From NCBI GenBank assembly GCA_024684675.1, contig JAIKWO010000199.1, forward strand, positions 1 to 64,000: DNA of 64,000 nucleotides. Reading direction: 5' to 3'. A model generated the notes under the pieces. The model made no database searches. It saw only the letters and a program-made list of their open reading frames with translations, and had not been told where the DNA came from. The stretch comes from Lachnospiraceae bacterium (GTDB taxonomy: Bacteria; Bacillota; Clostridia; Lachnospirales; Lachnospiraceae). Shown piece after piece: positions 8,421-16,940 of this stretch (positions are counted from its first letter, which is position 1; every line of letters starts with the position of its first letter). Position numbers and translations under genes: made by a program.

Positions 8421-10652
8421 CTACTCATTTTCAAAGGATGCACCGTCAACGGCTGCTCCCGTGTTGGGATCAATCAATACGCCCGTCCCCGGCTCCACAA
8501 GATAGCCTGTCTCAGGATCGACCGCATATCCCTTGATCTTATCGATCAGAGAAAGCTCCATCTCCTTAAGCTTTTTCTCTTCTTCGGAAAGTTCCTGCCC
8601 GCCTTCACCCGGCTTGATGACTTCCACACTCTCCTTATCGTCGCCGTTTCCTGCGCCATCCTGCCGCTTTTCTTTTGTCTTATCGGCGTCTCCCTCTGCG
8701 GGCGTCTCTTCTTCGGCTTTATGCAGTATACTGTCGTAAATACCTGATTCTTCGAGCTCCGTCTCTTCCTTCTCGGAAAGTTCTTCCGTCATAAAGTAGT
8801 TCATGTACGGCAATACTTCCGTCAGAATATTGCGCACGATGCCGGTGGCAAATTTTGCGTCGTCCTGCAGCGGTGCATTCGGTCTGTCAACGATCACGTA
8901 GATCGCAATCTCCGGATGATCTGCCGGCGCGTATCCCATGAAGGAAACAAGATAATTGCGCTTATTACGCGGTACCATCTCGGCTGTTCCCGTCTTGCCG
9001 CCGATCGCATAACCGGCAGGACGCGCCGTCTTACCGGTACCCTCGATCACGACGCCGTTGCAGTAATCGATGATCTTATCGGAAGTACTCGGTGAGATCG
9101 TCTGCTTTAAGATACGCGGCTCGATATTGCGTACGGTGACGCCGTCCGGACTCACGATCTTGCTGACGATATGCGGCTCATAGTAGTTACCGCCGTTTAT
9201 AAGCGAACAGAAACCGCAGATCATCTGGATCATGGTCGCATTAAAGCCCTGACCGAATGTTGATGTGGCAAGCTCCGCTTCGCCCATCGTCTGTGAATTA
9301 TATACAAGCGTATCGTTCCTGGTCTCGCCGGCCAGATCGATATTGGTCTTGAGGCCGAAGTTGAATGCATTCTGGAACTGCAGGAAGATGTTCTTACCGA
9401 TTGCATCACCCATCTGCATGAGTGCCACGTTGCAAGACTTCTCTACCGCCTGCTTTACTGTCAGAAGGCCGTCGCCGAGTCTGTTATGGCAATGAATCTC
9501 ATGTCCGCCATACCACAAGGAACCATTGCAAAAATAAGTCTCATTGCCCGTAAGCCGCCCGCTCTCAAGTCCTGCCGCCACCGTAAATGGCTTTGCGACC
9601 GAACCGGGCTCATAACTGCTGCTGATGCAGTAATTTTTCCAAAGGGCATTGAGATTCGCGTAAAGTGTCTCATCGTCGATGGTCTTCAGCGTCTCTTCCG
9701 TAATGATCTCTTCTGTCGGCTTTCCTTCCTTGTCAAGCAGGATACTGCCGAGCAAAGGATGGGGATTCTTCGTATCGTTCAGATCGAAATTCGGGTAATT
9801 TGCCATTGCAAGGATCTCACCCGTGTTGACGCGCATCATGATGCAGGCCGTGTTAACCGCACCGTTCCCGTCTCTGGCGGCGTTTTTATGTTCTTCGTTG
9901 AATTTCTTAAGATATTTCTCGACAATACTCTGAATATTGGCATCGATCGTGGAGACGATCGTGTTGCCGTCGATGGCGGCCTTTGTGGTACGCTCCAATG
10001 TCGATTCATCATTTAAGTAGCCGTACTGCCTGCCGTTGATGCCGTTTAACGTATCGTTGTAGAACTCTTCCATGCCGTACGAACCGATATTATCCCTACC
10101 GGTAAAACCGATCGCATCGGAAGCAAGGTTCCCGTTCGGGTATGTCCGTCTGTACTCTTCTTCAAACCAGATGCCCTTTACATATGCGCCCTGCTCCGGA
10201 TCGTTTTGGAGCTCAACAAAAGGACTGATCTCGTCATAGGTCAGCTGCTTTTTCAAAACATTATACTGCGATGTGGGATTCTCTTTCAGAAATGCGCGAA
10301 TCGGTGCCTCATCAAGACCGAATATGCTGTGGAGCGCCTTCATTGTCGGTTCAAGGTACTCCGCTTTAGCCGTCAGCTGCTTGGCATCGAGCACGATATT
10401 GTAGACCTTCTCACTGACTGCAAGCTTGGTTCCCTTACAATCAATAATATCCCCTCGTTTAAAGGGGATCGTAATGCTGTCGTATTGCTGTTGAGATAAA
10501 ACCTGTTTCTTATACTGTTCGCCGTTATCCCTGTTGATCAGTGCAAGCCGCACAGACAGCCCCGTAAAAGCCAGAAGCACCAGGAAAAAAAGAACTGCGA
10601 GCTTCTTCTGCATTTTAGGGGTAAAACGATTCTGGGATTCCTGATTCTTCAA
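8421..10652 (-). CDS. Class B penicillin-binding protein, FtsI/PBP2/SpoVD type
   Basis: TM anchor, transpeptidase motifs YEPGSVAKPF and GGKTGTAEM; follows mraZ-rsmH-ftsL. Acidic low-complexity C-terminal tail. Confidence 0.9.
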   Translation of the reverse strand: MKNQESQNRFTPKMQKKLAVLFFLVLLAFTGLSVRLALINRDNGEQYKKQVLSQQQYDSITIPFKRGDIIDCKGTKLAVSEKVYNIVLDAKQLTAKAEYLEPTMKALHSIFGLDEAPIRAFLKENPTSQYNVLKKQLTYDEISPFVELQNDPEQGAYVKGIWFEEEYRRTYPNGNLASDAIGFTGRDNIGSYGMEEFYNDTLNGINGRQYGYLNDESTLERTTKAAIDGNTIVSTIDANIQSIVEKYLKKFNEEHKNAARDGNGAVNTACIMMRVNTGEILAMANYPNFDLNDTKNPHPLLGSILLDKEGKPTEEIITEETLKTIDDETLYANLNALWKNYCISSSYEPGSVAKPFTVAAGLESGRLTGNETYFCNGSLWYGGHEIHCHNRLGDGLLTVKQAVEKSCNVALMQMGDAIGKNIFLQFQNAFNFGLKTNIDLAGETRNDTLVYNSQTMGEAELATSTFGQGFNATMIQMICGFCSLINGGNYYEPHIVSKIVSPDGVTVRNIEPRILKQTISPSTSDKIIDYCNGVVIEGTGKTARPAGYAIGGKTGTAEMVPRNKRNYLVSFMGYAPADHPEIAIYVIVDRPNAPLQDDAKFATGIVRNILTEVLPYMNYFMTEELSEKEETELEESGIYDSILHKAEEETPAEGDADKTKEKRQDGAGNGDDKESVEVIKPGEGGQELSEEEKKLKEMELSLIDKIKGYAVDPETGYLVEPGTGVLIDPNTGAAVDGASFENE

Positions 10653-10667
10653 TTGCCGTACCTAACC

Positions 10668-11147
10668 TTACTCCGGAATATCGGCAACCTGACGTACATA
10701 ATCGCTGCCTTCGGATTCATAAACAACGATCTGGCCTTCTCTTGCATAGCGCATGCCCAGCTCGTCTATCGCGATCTTCTTGATCTTATCAAAATTTACG
10801 CTGCTAACGACTCTATTATACGCCTCATCATTGGAAAGTCTCAAGTCATTTAACTGGCTTTCAAGTCTCGACACTGTCTTGATGCGTGTCGTAATATCCG
10901 ACTGCAACCGAAGATAACCTGCCAAAACAAAACCGGCCACAACCAGCATGCTTGCCAGAAACAATACATACCCCGGATTCATCAGCTTCGCACGCTCACG
11001 GTTCTTACGTGTCAGATGAAGCTGGTCACGTCTGGATCTCTCGCGGATCGCAGTGCGCACATCCAATTCGCGGGCCGTATTTCCATATACGTATTCCCGG
11101 CGATTATCCGTATTCATGATTCGTCTTCCTTGACTTCTCTGGGTCAT
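10668..11147 (-). CDS. FtsL/DivIC-like septum formation protein
   Basis: Single TM segment followed by a short coiled coil; located between rsmH and ftsI. Confidence 0.7.
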   Translation of the reverse strand: MTQRSQGRRIMNTDNRREYVYGNTARELDVRTAIRERSRRDQLHLTRKNRERAKLMNPGYVLFLASMLVVAGFVLAGYLRLQSDITTRIKTVSRLESQLNDLRLSNDEAYNRVVSSVNFDKIKKIAIDELGMRYAREGQIVVYESEGSDYVRQVADIPE

Positions 11148-11153
11148 ATGGAC

Positions 11154-12089
11154 CTATCCCCTCTCAAATACCCTCAGTTTCGCACTTTTTGATCGCGCAT
11201 TTTCTTCCATCTCTTCATCCGAAGGAAGGATTGGCTTCTTTGTGATCACGCGTCCTTTTGATACTTTCCCGCATACACAGACCGGAAATTCCGGTGGGCA
11301 GATGCAGGGATTTTCATTCCTTCGAAATGCGTTTTTAACAATTCTGTCCTCCAAAGAATGGAAGGTAATGATGCAAAGCCGGCCGCCCGGTTTTAAAAGA
11401 TCGATCATTGTATCGATCGTATCCTCCAGCACTTCCAGTTCTTTGTTGCAAGCAATGCGGATCGCCTGAAATGTCTTCTTGGATGGATGACCGCCCGTCT
11501 TCTTCATCTTAATGGGAATCGCCGCATCAATGATCGCATTGAGCTGTCCGGTCGTTTCGATCGGCGCCTTCTCTCTCGCCGATACGATATGCTTTGCAAT
11601 GTTCTGTGCGAATTTATCTTCTCCGTAATCTCTGATGATCCGGAATAATTCCTGCTGAGAAAAGCTATTGACGATATCGCCTGCCGTCAGGCTCTGTCTT
11701 CTGTCCATCCGCATATCGAGCGCCGTATCAACCATATAGGAAAAGCCGCGCTCCGGATTGTCCAGTTGGTAAGAGGAAACACCAAGATCGAGCATCATAC
11801 CGTCGATCGCATCAATCTGCAGATCTGTAAGAACTTTCTTCACGTTCCGGTAATTCGATCTGACGATCGTCACGTGGTCTTCATACGGTAAAAGCCGCTT
11901 CGTTGCCGCTTCGATCGCTTCATCATCCTGATCGATCCCAACAAGGCGTCCGCCGGCTGAAAGCTTCTCTGCAATGTGAAAAGAATGCCCGCCGCCACCG
12001 AGTGTCCCGTCAACGTAGATCCCGTCGGGGCGAATGTTCAGATTGTCGATCGTTTCCTCTAAAAGGACTGAGGTGTGCCTAAACTCCAT
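11154..12089 (-). CDS. rsmH: 16S rRNA (cytosine1402-N4)-methyltransferase
   Basis: [36 protein letters not shown] and [19 protein letters not shown]. Confidence 0.95.
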   Translation of the reverse strand: MEFRHTSVLLEETIDNLNIRPDGIYVDGTLGGGGHSFHIAEKLSAGGRLVGIDQDDEAIEAATKRLLPYEDHVTIVRSNYRNVKKVLTDLQIDAIDGMMLDLGVSSYQLDNPERGFSYMVDTALDMRMDRRQSLTAGDIVNSFSQQELFRIIRDYGEDKFAQNIAKHIVSAREKAPIETTGQLNAIIDAAIPIKMKKTGGHPSKKTFQAIRIACNKELEVLEDTIDTMIDLLKPGGRLCIITFHSLEDRIVKNAFRRNENPCICPPEFPVCVCGKVSKGRVITKKPILPSDEEMEENARSKSAKLRVFERG

Positions 12090-12102
12090 CTCTTATCCTC
12101 TG

Positions 12103-12534
12103 TTAAATGCTAAGTCCAAGGTCTGCCATATGCTCTGCGATGGCATCCATGTCTTCATAAGACGCTGTACCTTCGTAGCGTTCTTTGCTCCAGATCTCGA
12201 TACGGCTTCCAACGCCGATCAAAACCACATCTTTTAACAATGCTGCAAATTCTCTGAGCGATCCCGGAAGGAGGATCCTACCCTGCTTATCGACTTCTGC
12301 TTCCGCAGCGCCCGCAAGGAAGAATCGAACGAACTGTCTTGCGTCTTTGTTGGTGATCGGAAGGCCCTTAAGCTTCTCTTCGAACGCTGCCCATTCTGCG
12401 TTGTCATACGCAAACAAGCACCCGTCCAGTCCCTTTGTAACAACGAAGGCATCACCGAGCGCTTCGCGGAACTTGGAGGGTACGATCACTCTGCCCTTGG
12501 CATCGATTGTGTGATTGTACTCGCCCATGAACAT
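12103..12534 (-). CDS. mraZ: Transcriptional regulator MraZ
   Basis: [24 protein letters not shown]; the ATG at 12534 is preferred over the GTG at 12543. First gene of the dcw cluster. Confidence 0.94.
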   Translation of the reverse strand: MFMGEYNHTIDAKGRVIVPSKFREALGDAFVVTKGLDGCLFAYDNAEWAAFEEKLKGLPITNKDARQFVRFFLAGAAEAEVDKQGRILLPGSLREFAALLKDVVLIGVGSRIEIWSKERYEGTASYEDMDAIAEHMADLGLSI

Positions 12535-12570
12535 ACAAGTCACCTGCCGGAATGTGCGTCCTGTGAATCA

Positions 12571-12610
12571 CCACTTTGAACCACTTTCTTCCACTTTTCA
12601 CCACTTCTGA
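12571..12610 (-). promoter_or_regulatory. MraZ box: four AAAGTGGNNN-type repeats with a 10-bp period
   Basis: Plus strand reads CCACTTTGAA CCACTTTCTT CCACTTTTCA CCACTTCTGA immediately upstream of mraZ. Confidence 0.8.
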
Positions 12611-12698
12611 TATCATTTTAATTCTTTTTAATTTTTTTTGCAACACATTTTTTATAAAAAAGCGCGTAAACATCAGCCTTCCCACGATTTTGGGGTAT

Positions 12699-12723
12699 AA
12701 AAAAACAAGCGCACAAGCGCTTG
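12699..12723 (-). terminator. Rho-independent terminator, minus orientation
   Basis: Minus strand CAAGCGC-TTGT-GCGCTTG followed by T7; just after the metallopeptidase gene. Confidence 0.8.
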
Positions 12724-12739
12724 CGTTTCGGAGTCGATT

Positions 12740-13318
12740 TTATAGTTGAACAAATTGCTTTAATTCTTTTCTTCTCTTTCGATAATCCGGCAAAATGCAT
12801 TCCACGGACGACCAGAATGCGGCCGAGTGATCGGGATGGAGGAAATGTGCAAATTCATGTACCGCCACATACTCGGCAAGTGGTCTCGGCACATCCAGAA
12901 GCTTCGTATTGAATGTCAGGATCCCCTCAGCCGGCCGACAGGACCCCCACTGCGTCTTCATGTTGCGCATGCGGATCTCAGGGAAAGAGACGCCGTAAGG
13001 CGCAAAATGCGGATAGACTTCTTCGCAGATCTCGCTCATCAACGAGAGCGCTTCTCTCCGAACTGCCGGGGCACTGTAGTTTCGATCCGGCAGGATCCCT
13101 GACTCTTTTGCTTCTTCGAGTGCCTCCATGCGCTTTTCATATGAGCGGAGCACACGTTTGATGTAATCCGCCTTGGATGCTATGAAAGCCTCAATCGCCG
13201 ATAAGGGAACAACAGGACCGGCAGATACCGACACCTGCCCGTCCTGTTTGATCCGTATATTGATGTTTTTGACCGCCTTGCGGCTCAGTTCATATTCAAT
13301 CCCGCAAATTCTCGGCAT
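12740..13318 (-). CDS. YgjP/SprT-like zinc metallopeptidase (DUF45 type)
   Basis: VHEFAHFLHPDHSAAFW and MKTQWGSCRPAEGILTFNTKL. Confidence 0.88.
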   Translation of the reverse strand: MPRICGIEYELSRKAVKNINIRIKQDGQVSVSAGPVVPLSAIEAFIASKADYIKRVLRSYEKRMEALEEAKESGILPDRNYSAPAVRREALSLMSEICEEVYPHFAPYGVSFPEIRMRNMKTQWGSCRPAEGILTFNTKLLDVPRPLAEYVAVHEFAHFLHPDHSAAFWSSVECILPDYRKRRKELKQFVQL

Positions 13319-13361
13319 ACCTTGCTCCGCTTTCTTTTAAGCTTCGTTGCTTCGGATTGCT

Positions 13362-14243
13362 TCATGCAGCGTTCTGCTGTTTTTTCTTAAGACGAAGCCG
13401 TACGATCACATCGACAGCCACCGCCACCGCAACCATCACCGCAGCAAGTGCCTGCGATACGGGAAGCGTCGTCCCGGGAATGAACAACGTATCCGTCCGG
13501 ATCCCTTCGATAAAATAGCGCCCTATGCCATAGCCTGCAAGGTACAGAAGCATGATCTCACCGTCAAATTTCTTGTGCTTCGTATACACAATGATCAATG
13601 CCAGGATCAGGAAGTTCCAAAGACTTTCATAGAGAAAAGTCGGATGTACCTGTACGTAATTGGTGCCCGGTGTCATATGCGCACGAATACTTTCAGAGAT
13701 ATCGTTTGCACGCACCGCTGCTTCCGGAAGGCGCATCGCAAGGAAATTATCCGTATACTCACCGAATACCTCGCGGTTCATGAAATTGCCCCAGCGGCCG
13801 ATTGCCTGTCCGAGGATGAGTCCCGCCACGCCGGTATCGATCAGGAGTAAGGCGCTCATTTTTTTCACCTTACAGTACACGGCCGCCGTCAGGAACGCAG
13901 CGATAACCGCACCATAGATCGCAAGACCACCCTGTCTTGTATAGAAGATCGACAACAGATTGTCCTTATAATTGTCCCACATGAACGCGACATAATAGAG
14001 TCTTGCGCCGATGATGGAAAAAATAATCGCGTAGATCGCAAAATCCCAATAAATGTCCGGGTTCTGACCGGTCTTTTTGGCCATATAGACTGCCATCAAA
14101 ACGCCGCCCAAAATTCCGAGGCCGATGATGCAGCCGTAAAAAGCGACCGTAAAACCGAATATCGTAAAACTCTTCGGAAGATCGGATATATAGATTCCAA
14201 GATGGGGGAACGCGATATCCCCCTGATTCATCATTTCCTGCAT
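13362..14243 (-). CDS. lgt: Prolipoprotein diacylglyceryl transferase
   Basis: Multi-TM protein with GQAIGRWGNFMNREVFGEYTD and VQVHPTFLYESLWN. Confidence 0.93.
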   Translation of the reverse strand: MQEMMNQGDIAFPHLGIYISDLPKSFTIFGFTVAFYGCIIGLGILGGVLMAVYMAKKTGQNPDIYWDFAIYAIIFSIIGARLYYVAFMWDNYKDNLLSIFYTRQGGLAIYGAVIAAFLTAAVYCKVKKMSALLLIDTGVAGLILGQAIGRWGNFMNREVFGEYTDNFLAMRLPEAAVRANDISESIRAHMTPGTNYVQVHPTFLYESLWNFLILALIIVYTKHKKFDGEIMLLYLAGYGIGRYFIEGIRTDTLFIPGTTLPVSQALAAVMVAVAVAVDVIVRLRLKKKQQNAA

Positions 14244-14255
14244 AAAAACCTCAAA

Positions 14256-15356
14256 TTAAACGTTAAAGCGGAACAGGATCACATCGCCGTCTTTTACCAC
14301 ATAATCCTTGCCTTCCATGCCGACAAGACCCTTCTCTCTTGCAGCAGCAAGGGATCCCTGCTCCAGAAGATCCTTGTAATTCACAACTTCCGCTTTGATG
14401 AAGCCGCGCTCAAAGTCCGTATGGATCTTGCCAGCAGCCTGCGGTGCTTTCGTGCCGATCTTAATGGTCCATGCTCTTGTCTCGTCTTCTCCTGCCGTCA
14501 AAAAGCTCATGAGGCCGAGGAGCTTGTAGCTTGCCGCGATCAGCTTCTCAAGACCGGACTCGGCGAGACCGAGATCTTCTAAGAACATCGCCTTCTCATC
14601 ATCTTCCAGCTCTGCGATCTCCTGCTCGATCTGCGCGCAGATCACAAACACTTCGCTACCGTTTGATGCCGCGAATTCACGAACCGCTTTTACACCCGCA
14701 TTGTCCGCACCGTCGTTTGCAAGATCATCTTCCGCCACGTTTGCTGCAAAGATCACAGGCTTTGCTGTGAGCAGATTGTATTCGCGGAACGATTTTTGCA
14801 AATCGTCATCATCCGGCACTTCGAACGAAATGGCGAGTTTGCCCTCTTCCAGATGCTTCCTAAGATCGATCAGCATTGACTCTTCCTTTGCAAGCGACTT
14901 GTCCATGCGTGCCGCCTTGGTCACCTTGGAAAAACGTCTCTCCAATACTTCAAGATCCGCAAAAATCAGTTCCAAGTTGATCGTCTCGATATCGCGGAGC
15001 GGATCGATCGTCCCTTCTACGTGTACGACATTTGTATCTTCGAAGCACCGTACTACGTGTACGAGTGCATCCACTTCACGGATATTGGCCAGGAACTGGT
15101 TACCAAGGCCTTCGCCCTTGGATGCACCCTTTACAAGACCTGCGATATCCACGAATTCGATCACGGCCGGCGTCACCTTCTTGGAATGATACATATCGCC
15201 AAGGAGCTTTAAACGCTCATCCGGTACGGCTACTACGCCCACGTTCGGATCAATCGTACAGAACGGATAGTTGGCAGACTCTGCACCCGCCTTGGTCAGT
15301 GAATTAAAAAGGGTGCTCTTCCCGACATTAGGGAGCCCCAAAATGCCCAATTTCAT
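14256..15356 (-). CDS. ychF: Redox-regulated ATPase/GTPase YchF
   Basis: MKLGILGLPNVGKSTLFNSLTKAGAESANYPFCTIDPNVG. The ATG at 15356 is preferred over the longer ORF. Confidence 0.94.
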   Translation of the reverse strand: MKLGILGLPNVGKSTLFNSLTKAGAESANYPFCTIDPNVGVVAVPDERLKLLGDMYHSKKVTPAVIEFVDIAGLVKGASKGEGLGNQFLANIREVDALVHVVRCFEDTNVVHVEGTIDPLRDIETINLELIFADLEVLERRFSKVTKAARMDKSLAKEESMLIDLRKHLEEGKLAISFEVPDDDDLQKSFREYNLLTAKPVIFAANVAEDDLANDGADNAGVKAVREFAASNGSEVFVICAQIEQEIAELEDDEKAMFLEDLGLAESGLEKLIAASYKLLGLMSFLTAGEDETRAWTIKIGTKAPQAAGKIHTDFERGFIKAEVVNYKDLLEQGSLAAAREKGLVGMEGKDYVVKDGDVILFRFNV

Positions 15357-15393
15357 CTCATCCATCTCCTTACAAAAAAACAACAAAATAAAA

Positions 15394-15431
15394 GCTCTGA
15401 CAAGCCGATAATAATCTTAACATGTCAGAGC
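15394..15431 (-). terminator. Putative terminator after the AraC-family gene
   Basis: GCTCTGACA...TGTCAGAGC (9-bp stem, about 20-nt loop), followed on the minus strand by TTTTATTTTGTTGTTTTTTT. Confidence 0.6.
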
Positions 15432-16411
15432 CGATTTGTAAAAGAAATATGTCGCCACTCTTTCGGTGTGACGCCGAAATACTTTTTAAAAGCGGCAGAA
15501 AACTTGCTCGCATTTGTGTAGCCGCACATGCCGGAAATCTCCGTGATCGTTATTGTATCATCAAGAAGCAGGTTCTTTGCTTCCTGCATGCGGATCCTTG
15601 TCCTGTATTCAAAGATCGTAACGCCGTACATCTGCTTAAAAACGCGCTGCAACGTTGTACGATTCAGCTTCACGTGATCGGCCAGCTCTTCGACGGACAG
15701 ATCCGATGCGATGTTCTCTCCCAGCAGTTTTCTGGCGGAGTGTACTTTGCTGGAAGCATCGCCGCTGAAATAGCGGAAATCCACACTTTTATCATCACGC
15801 TTATCCACAAGTGCCAGAATTGCTTTCAGGGTCAGAAGTTTTCTGTGATACTCACCGTATTCTTCCGGAACAGAGATGATCTCCGTAAACGTATTCTTCA
15901 GCATCTCGCTTGCAACCATCGTCACAACCGAATCAGAACGAAGCACATATTCAAAGAGAGGCTTGTCGGTAAACTCTTTTGTGGAGAAAAAGCGGTTGAG
16001 CTCCTCTCGCAGCGCATCCGGTTCAAAAACGATACTGATCGCCCGGATGCCGCCCTCTCCGAAGGTAGTCCCTCGGGCGCCCAGCCGGCTGTAGAACAGG
16101 CAGACGTCCCCTTTATCAGCGGAGGCAATCCGCCTGTTCTCCATTTCAAATTCAGCATGCCCGTCGAGCATATACATGATCTCAATGTATTCAAATGCTT
16201 CCTGCTCCGCCTTGACCATCGGATAGTAGGATTCAAGTTCCGAATAGATCAGTTCGATCTTGGGCGCAATGCCATGCGTGCGCATGATCCCTTCGCCGGC
16301 ATTGCTCTTAAGGCGATAGGTCTTCTCGGACTCTTTATCACACATGATATACATGAACTTCTTAAAGAGTTCTTCACTATCGATCTGTCCCTTTTTTGAA
16401 TCGTCGTGCAT
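15425..16411 (-). CDS. AraC-family transcriptional regulator
   Basis: C-terminal double HTH: LSVEELADHVKLNRTTLQRVFKQMYGVTIFEYRTRIRMQEAKNLLL...CGYTNASKFSAAFKKYFGVTPKEWR. Confidence 0.9.
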   Translation of the reverse strand: MHDDSKKGQIDSEELFKKFMYIMCDKESEKTYRLKSNAGEGIMRTHGIAPKIELIYSELESYYPMVKAEQEAFEYIEIMYMLDGHAEFEMENRRIASADKGDVCLFYSRLGARGTTFGEGGIRAISIVFEPDALREELNRFFSTKEFTDKPLFEYVLRSDSVVTMVASEMLKNTFTEIISVPEEYGEYHRKLLTLKAILALVDKRDDKSVDFRYFSGDASSKVHSARKLLGENIASDLSVEELADHVKLNRTTLQRVFKQMYGVTIFEYRTRIRMQEAKNLLLDDTITITEISGMCGYTNASKFSAAFKKYFGVTPKEWRHISFTNRL

Positions 16412-16428
16412 TTCTGCTCCTTAAAATG

Positions 16429-16920
16429 TCAGGCTGCCTGTTTCGTGCTCCCGCTCGGTGCCGGTGCGCATTGCTCATTCTGCATATCCTTAAGTGATCT
16501 TATCATAAGTACCGCGCCGATACAAAGAACGATCAAATCCGTAAAGAGCTGTGCATAGAATACGCCTTCCACACTGTTCACAAATACATACGGAAGCGAC
16601 AATACAAGCGGCAGGAACAGAATGATCTGTCTTAAAAGGGTCAGGATCGCAGCATTGCCGCCCTTGCCGATCGCTCTTGAAAGGACCGAAGCCGAACCGG
16701 TTCCGATCAACGTCGATATCCCGCTGTTAAGAAGGGTGAACGGATAGGATACCTTAACCGCTGTCATCGCCTCCGGTCCTACCATCCTTCCCACAAAAAC
16801 CGCATCCATAAAGTTGTACAGACCGATCACGACCATTCCAAGGATCGCCGGTATGCTAAGCGAAAGCATTGTCTTTACGATACTTCCGTTAATGAGGTTA
16901 TCTCGTGCATTATCCCTGCC
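16429..16920 (-). pseudogene. MATE efflux transporter remnant (start lost, large internal deletion)
   Basis: Homology-like frame begins ANSQGRDNARDNLINGSIVKTMLSLSIPAILGMVVIGLYNFMDAVFVG with no ATG before M(16869). AIGKG is joined directly to GNAAILTLLRQIILFLPLV, normally near the C-terminus. About 146 aa, against about 450 aa for a full MATE. Confidence 0.75.
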
Positions 16921-16940
16921 CTGACTGTTGGCAAAATCTT

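Noticed and set aside
12571-12610. Short CRISPR-like repeat array
   Set aside because: 10-bp period with 3-4 nt variable positions and location upstream of mraZ fit a MraZ box; no spacers of CRISPR size.
15422-16399. 325-aa plus-strand ORF
   Set aside because: Exact antisense of the AraC-family gene; no recognisable domain.
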